Source: DASSUW01 sp035717845 (GTDB taxonomy: Bacteria; Actinomycetota; Thermoleophilia; Solirubrobacterales; Solirubrobacteraceae). Taken from it: DNA of 28,581 bases. This document shows positions 1 to 5,893 of this stretch, piece after piece. Under the pieces are notes generated by a model. The model saw only the letters and a program-made list of their open reading frames with translations, did no database searches and was not told the DNA's origin. The translations under genes were made by a program, and so were the position numbers. Positions within the stretch are counted from its first letter, which is position 1. The number at the start of each line of letters is the position of its first letter. The stretch covers positions 1 through 28,581 of the forward strand of contig DASTIC010000047.1 of assembly GCA_035717845.1 (NCBI GenBank), written 5' to 3'.

Positions 1-113
1 CCTACGTCGACCGCTACCACCACCGACCCCACAGCCGGCTGGCCTACCGCACCCCGCGCGAGGTCGCCGCCACCTGGAAGGATCACGACGACCAGCTAAC
101 CCCAGCGGCCTGA
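1..113 (+). CDS. IS3-type transposase (integrase core), C-terminal end only
   Basis: The frame beginning at base 3 encodes 36 residues up to the TGA at 111-113. It contains YVDRYHHRPHSRLAYRTPRE, which matches the classic end of IS3-family and related DDE transposases (Y-N-x-x-R-P-H-x-x-L-x-Y-x-T-P). The catalytic DDE residues would lie upstream, outside the window, so whether the gene is intact cannot be judged. The protein would catalyse cut-and-paste or copy-out movement of its own element. It lies at the left edge of a patch rich in mobile and toxin-antitoxin genes, which suggests the window starts inside or beside an island. The family call is firm; the subgroup is not resolved. Confidence 0.85.
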   Translation, partial: YVDRYHHRPHSRLAYRTPREVAATWKDHDDQLTPAA

Positions 114-346
114 CCTGACAACGTGGCCCGGGTCCACGCCACCGACCAGCACCCCGACGACCACAACCACTCGCCCCCGCCGCCGCGGCTTGACACAGGC
201 TCTAGTTCAGATAAGCAAGAGCGCCCGCTCTGGCGACGGGCGTGTGCAGCCGCGCCGAAGGGTGGTGGTTTCTAGATGGTGGTCTCTTGCCGATGGTCTT
301 AGGAGATCACCAGGCCGCCGCCTCGCTTCCGATTCAGATTTCGCTC

Positions 347-443
347 CACACCTGGGCTTCGAGGAAGGGGTGTCCACCGCTGACGCGCTGGACACCCCTT
401 CCTCGACTTGCCTGAGAAATCGGGTGCGGCAGGCCCAGGCGTG
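347..443. repeat. nested inverted repeat with a perfect 18-bp stem
   Basis: Bases 359-376 and 389-406 are perfect reverse complements (18 bp, core GAGGAAGGGGTGTCCA) around a 12-nt loop. Outside them, 347-357 (CACACCTGGGC) and 433-443 (GCCCAGGCGTG) pair with one mismatch. No run of T follows either arm, so a canonical intrinsic terminator is unlikely. It could be the fold-back end of a small mobile element, a structured RNA, or a large operator. It stands in a gene-free stretch between a transposase and a toxin-antitoxin pair. Confidence 0.75.
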
Positions 444-725
444 ACGGAGACGGCGCGAGGCGAGGCGGCGGCAGGCGAGACGGGGTGGTGGGGCAAGAGG
501 GCAGGCTCGGAGGGCTGCGGGAGTAGAGGCGAGCGATGGGCAATTGGCGGGCGGATGACGACGATGAGCGGGGAGCTGAGGATTCGCGAGTCGGCTAAGC
601 GCGACGGCTTGTTCGTGGCTTGGCGAGCGGGAACGGCGGCGGTCGGTGAGGTGCCGTGATGGGGCGAGTCGTGACGTTGCGCTTGCGGTCGCGCGCCGGA
701 CTCCGGGGCCGTCCGCACCGCTTCC

Positions 726-731
726 TACCGT
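726..731 (+). promoter_or_regulatory. possible -10 box for leaderless hicA
   Basis: TACCGT fits the TAnnnT pattern of actinobacterial -10 boxes and lies six bases before the GTG start of hicA. That spacing would put the transcript start at or next to the start codon. No convincing Shine-Dalgarno sequence precedes the GTG, which supports a leaderless mRNA. No clear -35 box is seen, so this is a weak call. Confidence 0.3.
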
Positions 732-737
732 CCAGGC

Positions 738-941
738 GTGCCCGTCAAGGTCAAGGAGGCGATCCGGCGTGTCGAGGGCGCCGGCTGGGAGCTGGCTCGA
801 ACGCGCGGCAGCCACCGGCAGTACAGGCACCCGAATCGGCCAGGACTGGTCACGATCGCCGGCAAACCGTCCGATACGCTGCATCCGAAGACCTGGGCGA
901 GCATCGTCAAGCAAGCCGGGATTTCCGAACAAGACCGATGA
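738..941 (+). CDS. hicA: HicA-type mRNA interferase toxin
   Basis: The 67-residue product matches the HicA family along its whole length: an N-terminal VKEAIRRVEGAGWEL helix, the RTRGSHRQYRHP segment carrying the catalytic His26 after Gly-Ser, then VTIAGKPSDTLHPKT and a C-terminal helix ending near IVKQAG. HicA proteins have a double-stranded-RNA-binding fold and cleave mRNA to stop translation until neutralised by HicB. All family landmarks are present, so it should be active. The start is GTG at 738, which gives the usual family N-terminus. Its TGA overlaps the ATG of hicB (ATGA), the usual toxin-first hicAB order. Regulation is probably by HicB binding to its own promoter, which cannot be seen here. 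Confidence 0.93.
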   Translation: MPVKVKEAIRRVEGAGWELARTRGSHRQYRHPNRPGLVTIAGKPSDTLHPKTWASIVKQAGISEQDR

Positions 942-1165
942 CCGAGCGGCGCTATCTGATCGTGATCGAGGGCGGTGATGACGTCAACTTCTCGGCGTAC
1001 GCGCCCGATCTCCCCGGCTGCGTCGCCACGGGCGCGACGCTGGAGGAGTGCGAGCGCGAGATGCGCGAGGCGATCGCCTTCCACATCGACGGGCTGCGCG
1101 AGAGTGGGCAGCCGGTCCCGGAGCCGTCGCGGGTCACGGCGACGTACGTCGACGTCGCAGCGTAA
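938..1165 (+). CDS. hicB: HicB-type antitoxin
   Basis: The 75-residue product has the HicB partial RNase-H-like fold signature: a beta strand near YLIVIE, then FSAYAPDLPGCVATG, then TLEECEREMREAIAFHIDGL and a Pro-rich VPEPS segment. HicB binds HicA and blocks its active site. This is a short HicB: after the VPEPS segment only about a dozen residues remain, so no C-terminal ribbon-helix-helix or helix-turn-helix DNA-binding domain can be seen. That raises the question of how the operon autoregulates. Translation is coupled to hicA through the ATGA overlap. The pair lies between a transposase remnant and a tRNA/integrase remnant, as expected of accessory DNA. Confidence 0.92.
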   Translation: MTERRYLIVIEGGDDVNFSAYAPDLPGCVATGATLEECEREMREAIAFHIDGLRESGQPVPEPSRVTATYVDVAA

Positions 1166-1250
1166 GAGCGGTCATCGAGAGCTCTCCTCGGAGGGGCTTT
1201 CGTGCGCGTACTGGGTCCGCTACCGGGTCCGGAAGCCCGGTCTTGGGGGG

Positions 1251-1256
1251 TACACT
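1251..1256 (+). promoter_or_regulatory. possible leaderless -10 box before a small ORF at 1263
   Basis: TACACT lies six bases before an ATG at 1263 and fits the actinobacterial TAnnnT -10 pattern, with the same six-base spacing as at hicA. The frame from 1263 begins MSDRQKCSVCSDFMPHDD with two close cysteines, then runs through the tRNA fragment (its GSPVRVRPSA is simply translated T-arm) and stops at 1445. It may be the start of a gene truncated by recombination at the tRNA sequence. Confidence 0.3.
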
Positions 1257-1340
1257 GCGGTCATGTCGGATCGGCAGAAGTGCAGCGTTTGCAGCGACTT
1301 CATGCCACATGACGACACCGCGGCGAACCGCTGGAGCGGT

Positions 1341-1384
1341 CTCGTAATGAAGGGGTCGCCGGTTCGAGTCCGGCCGTCGGCTTC
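1341..1384 (+). pseudogene. 3' half of a tRNA-Thr(CGT) gene (att-like remnant)
   Basis: From CTCGTAA at 1341-1347 onward the sequence reads as the anticodon loop and 3' half of tRNA-Thr(CGT): loop CTCGTAA with CGT anticodon, 3' anticodon strand TGAAG, a perfect T arm (GCCGG at 1358-1362, TTCGAGT loop, CCGGC at 1370-1374) and 3' acceptor strand CGTCGGC at 1375-1381. The 5' half is missing: no GCCGACG acceptor strand or D arm lies upstream, and GCGGT before the loop does not pair with TGAAG. A junction inside the anticodon loop is a common crossover point for tyrosine integrases, so this is best read as an attachment-site scar. Confidence 0.7.
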
Positions 1385-1635
1385 AGCGGCGCAGAGCCAA
1401 GTCATGGCACGATGCCGCCGCCCCATCGGGACCTGCGTCCACTGAGCTCGGCGCGCCTTCCGGATCTCCTCCTTCGCCGACACTCGCCGCGCGGGATCGA
1501 ACTCCGCGAACAGGTGTGGGTAGTACCGCAGGCACGTCTCCACCGAGTACCCGCCGGGGCATTCACGCGGGGCGGCGCAGCCGCACGCCTGTGCCAAGGA
1601 TCCGCTGTAACCTCCGGCACTAGAGGCGGAATCAC

Positions 1636-2205
1636 ATGCGGTGGATCACGCTGCTAGCCGCCGACCTCGCCGATTACGCTGCCGCCGCGTCGGCGGTGTT
1701 CGCGGCGTTCGCTGTTGTCGTGACCATATCCGCGACGCGCAAAGCGCAGAACCGCGCGAGGGAGGATCGACTGTGGCAGAGACGGGCCGACCTCTATGTC
1801 GACCTGGTGGTGTGGGCCACCGACGCGCGAATGGATGCTGAGGCGGACGTAAGAGCCGGTAGGGACTGCGCGCCCGGCTTCGGTGGCGCGACCGCTCAGC
1901 TCGGGGCAAGGCTCAACGCGTTCGCCTCTTTGGACGTGCGCAAGGCAACCGGCGCAGCATGGGACAAGCAGAAGGAGTTCTGCGCCCTCCTGACGGTCTA
2001 TCGCGACAAGTACGCAGAACTGCTCCCCCCGCGCTCCGCGCGGCCCGACACGGATGACCGCGCACCCCGCAACGACCGACGAGCCGAGCTCGGTGACAAA
2101 ATCGACGCGGCTGAGGACGCGTACCTGGAGAAGGCCAATCAATTGGTGTCGATGATTCACGAGGAACTCAAGCATGGCCGGCTCCGTGAGGGCACGTGGG
2201 ACTGA
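1636..2205 (+). CDS. hypothetical membrane-anchored protein
   Basis: The product has 189 residues. Residues 12-35 (DYAAAASAVFAAFAVVVTIS) form one membrane segment, preceded by a short N-terminus and followed by a basic stretch (RKAQNRAREDRLWQRRADLY), so the bulk should face the cytoplasm. The remainder is mostly charged helix with a coiled-coil look at the C-terminus (LGDKIDAAEDAYLEKANQL). No catalytic motif is recognised. Similar one-TM proteins with a W-x-R-R-A-x-L-Y-V-D-L segment are common orphan genes in actinobacterial accessory regions, from memory. It is the only intact gene between two tRNA-Thr-like repeats and may be the cargo of a decayed element. The ATG at 1636 fits the membrane topology; no strong ribosome site precedes it. 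Confidence 0.7.
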   Translation: MRWITLLAADLADYAAAASAVFAAFAVVVTISATRKAQNRAREDRLWQRRADLYVDLVVWATDARMDAEADVRAGRDCAPGFGGATAQLGARLNAFASLDVRKATGAAWDKQKEFCALLTVYRDKYAELLPPRSARPDTDDRAPRNDRRAELGDKIDAAEDAYLEKANQLVSMIHEELKHGRLREGTWD

Positions 2206-2367
2206 GCCTCGCTCGTAGGAGTACGCGAGCCGCCCCACCGAGCGTCGCCGCCGCCGCGACTCTCCGGTAACACCGCCCGCTGGTCGCCTGGACCGACCGA
2301 CGGGGATCACGCTCCAGCGCGGCATGACTCCTCCAACCACGCCAAGTCACGCGTCCGGATCACGCGC

Positions 2368-2407
2368 GTAAGGGGTCGCCGGTTCGAGGTCCCGGCCGCC
2401 GGCTTCG
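2368..2407 (+). repeat. second, degenerate copy of the tRNA-Thr 3' end
   Basis: It shares with 1341-1384 an identical 19-nt block (1350-1368 and 2371-2389, AAGGGGTCGCCGGTTCGAG), a preceding CGTA and a following GGCTTC. Relative to the first copy it lacks four bases after CGTA, has a two-base expansion that spoils the T loop, and reads CGCCGGC in place of CGTCGGC. It cannot fold as a tRNA and has no 5' half. Lying 1.02 kb from the first copy in the same orientation, it may be the other end of an old integrated element. It abuts the stop codon of the cobalamin-binding gene. Confidence 0.65.
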
Positions 2408-3139
2408 CTAGTTCATGTCCGCGCGCTGGGCGATCGCGTCGACGGCCTCGACGACTTCGGAGACGCGGTCGCAGACCTCGATCCCCGGGAGTGATCGCAG
2501 GCGCGAGGTGATGCCGCGGCCTCCGACGATGAACCCCGCGGCCGGGCGCTGCTGGTGCACCTCGTGGATGGCGATCAGGACCTGGTCGCCGCCTCCGGCC
2601 ATCGTCGAGCTCAGGCAGATCACGTCGGACTCGTGCCGCCTCGCGCAGCAGGCCAGGGACCCTGGGGGCACGTCGGGGCCGAGCATCACCGTCTCGTAGC
2701 CGGCCTCCCGGAGGAGGTTGCTGCTCATCCGCAGCGCGACGGTGTGCAGCTCGGCGGCAGGCGTCGCGAGCATGACCTTGTGGCCGCCTGGGGCCCGGGC
2801 GGTGCGGACTGCCTCGCGCTGGAGCGCCAGGACGCGCAACGAGATCTCGGTGGCGAGGTGCTCGTCGGCGACCGAGATCTCGCCCCGCTGCCACAGGTCG
2901 CCGACGAGCCCCAGCGCCGGCGCGATGAGCTCGTCGTCGATCTGCGCGGTGGTCAGGCTGGCGTCGATCGCCTCGCGGATCGTAATCTCGGCCGCGACCT
3001 CGTCGCCGGAGAGCAGTGCGGCTGCGTACTCGCGGCTGAAGCGTCGACCTTCGCCTCCTGCGAGTCGTTCTCCCGACCTGGGCCCATCGCTTCCTCGTGG
3101 CGACTCTACCCGCCGCAGACTGACCGGACGACCAGCCAC
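2408..3139 (-). CDS. stand-alone cobalamin-binding (CarH-like) sensor domain protein
   Basis: The 243-residue product has a helical B12-binding-2 cap (about residues 38-115) and a Rossmann B12-binding domain (about 120-240). W83-x9-E93-H94 is the signature of adenosylcobalamin photoreceptors of the CarH/LitR type, where the Trp caps the upper ligand and the His can ligate cobalt. E130-L-H132 gives the lower axial His (E-x-H version of D-x-H-x-x-G), followed by S177 and G206-G207 for the nucleotide tail. CarH also has an N-terminal MerR helix-turn-helix; here the first 35 residues are only a basic, Gly/Arg-rich stretch. The start is GTG, with GAGAG upstream. It probably senses light or cobalamin through an unknown partner. 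A corrinoid methyltransferase carrier is less likely because no methyltransferase gene is nearby. Confidence 0.85.
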   Translation of the reverse strand: MAGRPVSLRRVESPRGSDGPRSGERLAGGEGRRFSREYAAALLSGDEVAAEITIREAIDASLTTAQIDDELIAPALGLVGDLWQRGEISVADEHLATEISLRVLALQREAVRTARAPGGHKVMLATPAAELHTVALRMSSNLLREAGYETVMLGPDVPPGSLACCARRHESDVICLSSTMAGGGDQVLIAIHEVHQQRPAAGFIVGGRGITSRLRSLPGIEVCDRVSEVVEAVDAIAQRADMN

Positions 3140-3157
3140 GAAACGGCTCTCGCGCGG

Positions 3158-3163
3158 TACAAC
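3158..3163 (+). promoter_or_regulatory. possible -10 box for tRNA-Gly
   Basis: TACAAC lies 18 bases before the first base of the tRNA and is the only TAnnn-type box between the divergent cobalamin-binding gene and the tRNA. No good -35 match is seen 17 bases further upstream, so the call is tentative. Confidence 0.3.
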
Positions 3164-3180
3164 CGGTGCAGCAGTTCGAT

Positions 3181-3251
3181 GCGGGCGTAGGTCACTGGCA
3201 GACCGCCGGCCTCCCAGGTCGGAGGACGAGGTTCAATTCCTCGCGTCCGCT
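3181..3251 (+). tRNA. tRNA-Gly(CCC)
   Basis: The 71-nt cloverleaf folds completely: acceptor GCGGGCG (3181-3187) with CGTCCGC (3244-3250) including one G-U pair; D stem GGTC/GACC with GG in the loop; anticodon stem CCGGC/GTCGG (one G-U) with loop CTCCCAG, anticodon CCC; variable region AGGA; T stem CGAGG/CCTCG with loop TTCAATT. The discriminator is T and CCA is not encoded. Length and acceptor sequence match actinobacterial tRNA-Gly(CCC). It is a single gene, divergent from the cobalamin-binding gene and convergent with the small gene at 3265. Confidence 0.93.
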
Positions 3252-3264
3252 CTCTTATCCGGGC

Positions 3265-3489
3265 TCAGTTGCAGGCGGTGCAGCGGCCGGCCGCGCAGGC
3301 GCAGGAGGGCACGTCGACGACCGTGCGGCTCGGGCCCCAGGAGAGGAGCCAGGCGGCGGCCGCCGGCTCGTTGCGGTCGCCCCCGGCGGGCCAGCAGTGC
3401 CGGACCAGCCGATGGAGCGTGCCGGAGCCGCCGTGCCGTCGAGCGGCCGACCGAATCAGCTCCGCCAGCAGCGCAGGATCCCGATCCAT
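3265..3489 (-). CDS. small hypothetical protein with Cys-rich tail
   Basis: The product is 74 residues: an N-terminal helix (DPALLAELIRSAARRHGG), a middle segment HRLVRHCWPAGG and a C-terminal tail CACAAGRCTACN holding four closely spaced cysteines (C-x-C-x5-C-x2-C). The tail could bind a metal or form disulfides. I do not recognise the family. The amino-acid use looks protein-like rather than like a shadow frame, and it follows the gene at 3539 on the same strand after 49 bases, so the two may be co-transcribed. No strong ribosome site precedes the ATG at 3489. It ends 13 bases from the tRNA-Gly. It could still be spurious. Confidence 0.55.
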   Translation of the reverse strand: MDRDPALLAELIRSAARRHGGSGTLHRLVRHCWPAGGDRNEPAAAAWLLSWGPSRTVVDVPSCACAAGRCTACN

Positions 3490-3538
3490 CCAGCGATGGG
3501 ATACCCGCGCGGCCGGACGGTGAAGCTGCCGCGCCGCG

Positions 3539-3904
3539 CTACGAAGCCTGCGGCACCTTCGCGGTCGCCTCCTGGAACATCGTCACCTGGCGGGCGACGC
3601 CCTCGTTGGCGAAGCCCCCGACGAGGCCCAGTTCCTCCACGATCAGGCTCGCGTCGACCAGCAGGCGCTGGAACTCCTCGTCTTCGCGCAGCGCCGAGAG
3701 CTGGTCCGCGGATCCGTGCAGCTCCACGTAGCCGGCCAGCCCGCCGCCGTGGGGCTCGAGGAAGATCACGTCGAAGCTCTCGATCCGACCCTCCTGCTGG
3801 CAGCGGCCGTAGAAGCCGACGCTGTCGTTGAAGACTTCGAGCGCGCGCTCCTCGCGGCCGGCGATCGTCGCGCCCCATCCGATGAACAGGATCCGATCAG
3901 CCAT
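3539..3904 (-). CDS. conserved hypothetical protein, about 120 residues
   Basis: The 121-residue product begins MADRILFIGWGATIAGREER and continues ALEVFNDSVGFYGR..RIESFDVIFLEPHGGG, then YVELHGSADQL and a helical second half ending KVPQAS. This alternating strand/helix pattern suggests a small alpha-beta barrel of the dimeric ferredoxin-like (ABM/EthD-like) type, by inference only. Close relatives with the same opening and ending occur as unnamed proteins in Actinobacteria, from memory. A strong Shine-Dalgarno (GAGGAGAGGAG) lies a few bases before the ATG. It is divergent from the carboxypeptidase gene across 154 bp and probably heads a two-gene unit with the 74-residue gene. Confidence 0.85.
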   Translation of the reverse strand: MADRILFIGWGATIAGREERALEVFNDSVGFYGRCQQEGRIESFDVIFLEPHGGGLAGYVELHGSADQLSALREDEEFQRLLVDASLIVEELGLVGGFANEGVARQVTMFQEATAKVPQAS

Positions 3905-3997
3905 ACCGGCTCCTCTCCTCGCGGCCCGAGGGCTCGGTCCCCGGGGCCTGTCCCGCCAACCCTCTCACCGCGACTCGCGGGTGGCAATACCGACGAG

Positions 3998-4026
3998 TTG
4001 ACAGCCGTCGCATGCCTGGAGGATGC
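3998..4026 (+). promoter_or_regulatory. candidate promoter for the M14 carboxypeptidase gene
   Basis: A perfect -35 box, TTGACA, lies at 3998-4003. After 17 to 18 bases comes GGATGC/GATGCT, a weak -10. The AGGGAG ribosome site and the ATG at 4059 follow about 30 bases later, which is sensible geometry. The -10 is poor, so the call rests mainly on the -35 box and position. Confidence 0.4.
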
Positions 4027-4058
4027 TCGGCGTCAGAGCGGAGAGAGGGAGTCGAGTC

Positions 4059-5867
4059 ATGGTGGTACGCGCGTCGCTGGTGGGGATGCTGGTCGTGATC
4101 GCGGCGTTCGTCGCGCCGCAGGCGGTGGCGGCCAAGGTCCGCACGTACGCGGTCAGCGACGTGCGCGATCTCGTGGACCGGTCGAAGGTGACGGTCGCCG
4201 GCGCGGCGATCGTGGAGGTGCAGCACAGAGAGGTCGTCGTGACCGCCAACCGGCGGACGGTGCGGCGCCTGAAGCGGCTCGGCTTCACGGTCGAGCGGCT
4301 CGGTGCGTCCGGCACGCGGCGCGGCAAGGCGCGGGCCGCCGCGTTCCCGGCCGCCGACGCCGCGTACCACGACTACTCCGAGATGGCCGCCGAGGTCCAG
4401 AGCACGGCGGCCGCCTATCCCACCCTCGTCTCGCGCTTCAGCCTCGGCGTCTCCCACCAGGGGCGCGAGATCTGGGCCGCGAAGGTCTCCGACAACGTCA
4501 CCGTCGACGAGGCCGAGCCGGAGGTCCTGTTCAGCGCCAACCAGCACGCGCGCGAGCACCTGACGGTCGAGATGGCGCTCTACATCCTGCGCGAGCTGAC
4601 GTCGAAGTACGCGACCGACCCGCGCATCAAGAGCGTCGTCGACGGCCGCGAGATCTGGATCGTCTTCATGGTCAACCCGGACGGCGTCGAGTACGACATC
4701 GCGACGGGCGCGTACCGATCGTGGCGCAAGAACCGCCAGCCCAACGGGACCTCGCCCTACGTCGGGACCGACCTCAACCGCAACTGGGGCTTCCAGTGGG
4801 GCTGCTGCGGGGGCTCATCGGGCGCGTTCTCGTCCGAGACCTACCGCGGGGCGTCGGCGTTCTCGGCGCCGGAGACACAGCGGTTGCGGAACTTCGTCGC
4901 CTCGCGCGTGATCGGCGGCGCGCAGCAGATCACCGCGGCGATCGACTTCCACACCTACTCCGAGCTCGTCCTGTGGCCGTACGGCTACACCACGGCCGAC
5001 ACGGGCAACGGGATCACCGCCGACGACCAGGCGATGCTCTCCACCCTCGGCCGCAACATGGCGGCCACGAACCGCTACGTGCCGGAGCAGGCGTCGGACC
5101 TCTACATCGCCGACGGCACGATCAACGACTGGCTGTGGGGCGTACACAAGATCGCGAGCTACACCTTCGAGATGTACCCGCGCACGTCGAGCCCCGGCTT
5201 CTACCCGCCCGACGAGGTGATCGTCGGGGAGACGAGCCGCAACCGCGAGGCCGTGCTCATGCTCGCCGAGACCGCCGACTGCGTGTACCGCGTGATCGGG
5301 CGGACGTGCGGCGGGCCGGCGCCGGTGACGCTGTTCGCCGACGACTTCGAGGCGGCCACCACCGCCTGGACCCGCAACGCGCAGAGCACCGACACGGCGA
5401 CCACCGGCCTGTTCGAGCGCGGGAACCCCGAGCCGACGACGAGCAACGGGGCCAAGCAGCTCGGCACCACGGTGAGCGGCGTCAACGACCTCGTGACCGG
5501 CCGGCTGGCGGGAGCGGCGGCGGGCGACCATGACGTCGACGGCGGGACGACGACGATCACGTCCCCGGCGATCGCGCTGACCGGCGGCTCGAACTACTCG
5601 CTGAGCTTCTCGTCGTACCTCGCCCATGGCTCGAACGCCACGAACGCCGACCACCTGCGCGTGCGGGTCCTCGGGCCCAGCTCGAGCGCCGTCGTCTACG
5701 AGCGACTGGGAGCGGCGACGAACGTCAACGGCGCCTGGGCGTCGGCGACCGCATCGCTGAATGCGTTCGCCGGGCAGACGGTGCGGCTGCGGATCGAGGC
5801 CACGGACGCCTCCACCGCCAGCCTGGTGGAGGCGGCCGTCGACGACGTGCGGGTCACCCGCGGATAG
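4059..5867 (+). CDS. secreted M14 zinc carboxypeptidase with C-terminal beta domain
   Basis: The 602-residue product starts with a Sec signal peptide (hydrophobic residues about 6-24, AVA-A cleavage). ATG 4059 is chosen over an in-frame ATG at 4023 because it follows AGGGAG and opens directly into the signal. A short prodomain-like part (about 26-100) precedes the M14 domain. Zinc ligands are H163 and E166 in NQHARE and H298 in DFHTYSEL; R165 and N240-R241 (TDLNRNWG) are substrate-binding residues; Tyr in WPYGY and general-base E371 in YTFEMYP complete the active site, so it should be active outside the cell on C-terminal residues of peptides. Residues from about 425 form a beta-sandwich (TLFADDFE ... 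VEAAVDDVRVTRG) like MAM or carbohydrate-binding modules, probably for attachment. It stands alone, divergent from 3904. Confidence 0.93.
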   Translation: MVVRASLVGMLVVIAAFVAPQAVAAKVRTYAVSDVRDLVDRSKVTVAGAAIVEVQHREVVVTANRRTVRRLKRLGFTVERLGASGTRRGKARAAAFPAADAAYHDYSEMAAEVQSTAAAYPTLVSRFSLGVSHQGREIWAAKVSDNVTVDEAEPEVLFSANQHAREHLTVEMALYILRELTSKYATDPRIKSVVDGREIWIVFMVNPDGVEYDIATGAYRSWRKNRQPNGTSPYVGTDLNRNWGFQWGCCGGSSGAFSSETYRGASAFSAPETQRLRNFVASRVIGGAQQITAAIDFHTYSELVLWPYGYTTADTGNGITADDQAMLSTLGRNMAATNRYVPEQASDLYIADGTINDWLWGVHKIASYTFEMYPRTSSPGFYPPDEVIVGETSRNREAVLMLAETADCVYRVIGRTCGGPAPVTLFADDFEAATTAWTRNAQSTDTATTGLFERGNPEPTTSNGAKQLGTTVSGVNDLVTGRLAGAAAGDHDVDGGTTTITSPAIALTGGSNYSLSFSSYLAHGSNATNADHLRVRVLGPSSSAVVYERLGAATNVNGAWASATASLNAFAGQTVRLRIEATDASTASLVEAAVDDVRVTRG

Positions 5868-5893
5868 CGGCCCGACACCTCACCAGGGAGAGC

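Larger units (their letters stand above)
114..737. other. gene-free stretch between the transposase and hicA
   Basis: No open frame here looks like a protein; all are Arg/Pro/Ala-rich and unlike known families. The first 80 bases or so are probably the non-coding right end of the insertion sequence, perhaps ending near TTGACACAGGCTC at 190-202, but its partner end is outside the window so this is unproven. A small inverted repeat (CGCCCG at 222-227, CGGGCG at 237-242) and the much stronger nested inverted repeat at 347-443 are the only clear structures. The rest shows nothing I can name. Confidence 0.6.
1220..1597 (-). pseudogene. tyrosine recombinase (phage integrase) C-terminal remnant
   Basis: Reading leftward from about 1550, the frame encodes YSVETCLRYYPHLFAEFDPA followed by RRVSAKEEIRKAR, which is the end of a tyrosine recombinase catalytic domain. 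The nucleophilic Tyr should be one of the two in LRYYPHL. The upstream R-H-x-x-R part of the active site is absent: the preceding 16 codons (to 1597) show no family similarity, so the gene is truncated. The frame then runs into the tRNA-Thr fragment, giving the DGRTRTGDPFIT peptide that I recall at the ends of many tRNA-Thr-targeting integrases. An intact enzyme would have inserted and excised an element at the tRNA 3' end. Now it is a fossil that marks an old integration. Confidence 0.7.

Noticed and set aside
359..406. The strong hairpin as a rho-independent terminator
   Set aside because: No T run follows on either strand and no gene ends close by in a suitable position.
190..735. Several short frames of 60-140 residues before hicA on both strands
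   Set aside because: Low-complexity Arg/Pro/Ala products with no start signals or family likeness.
1310..1385. A complete tRNA-Thr gene
   Set aside because: The 5' acceptor strand and D arm are missing and the anticodon stem does not pair, so only the 3' half is supported.
3716..5533. A 605-residue plus-strand frame overlapping the carboxypeptidase gene
   Set aside because: Arg/Gly-rich shadow in another frame; the M14 zinc motifs are in the 4059-5867 frame.
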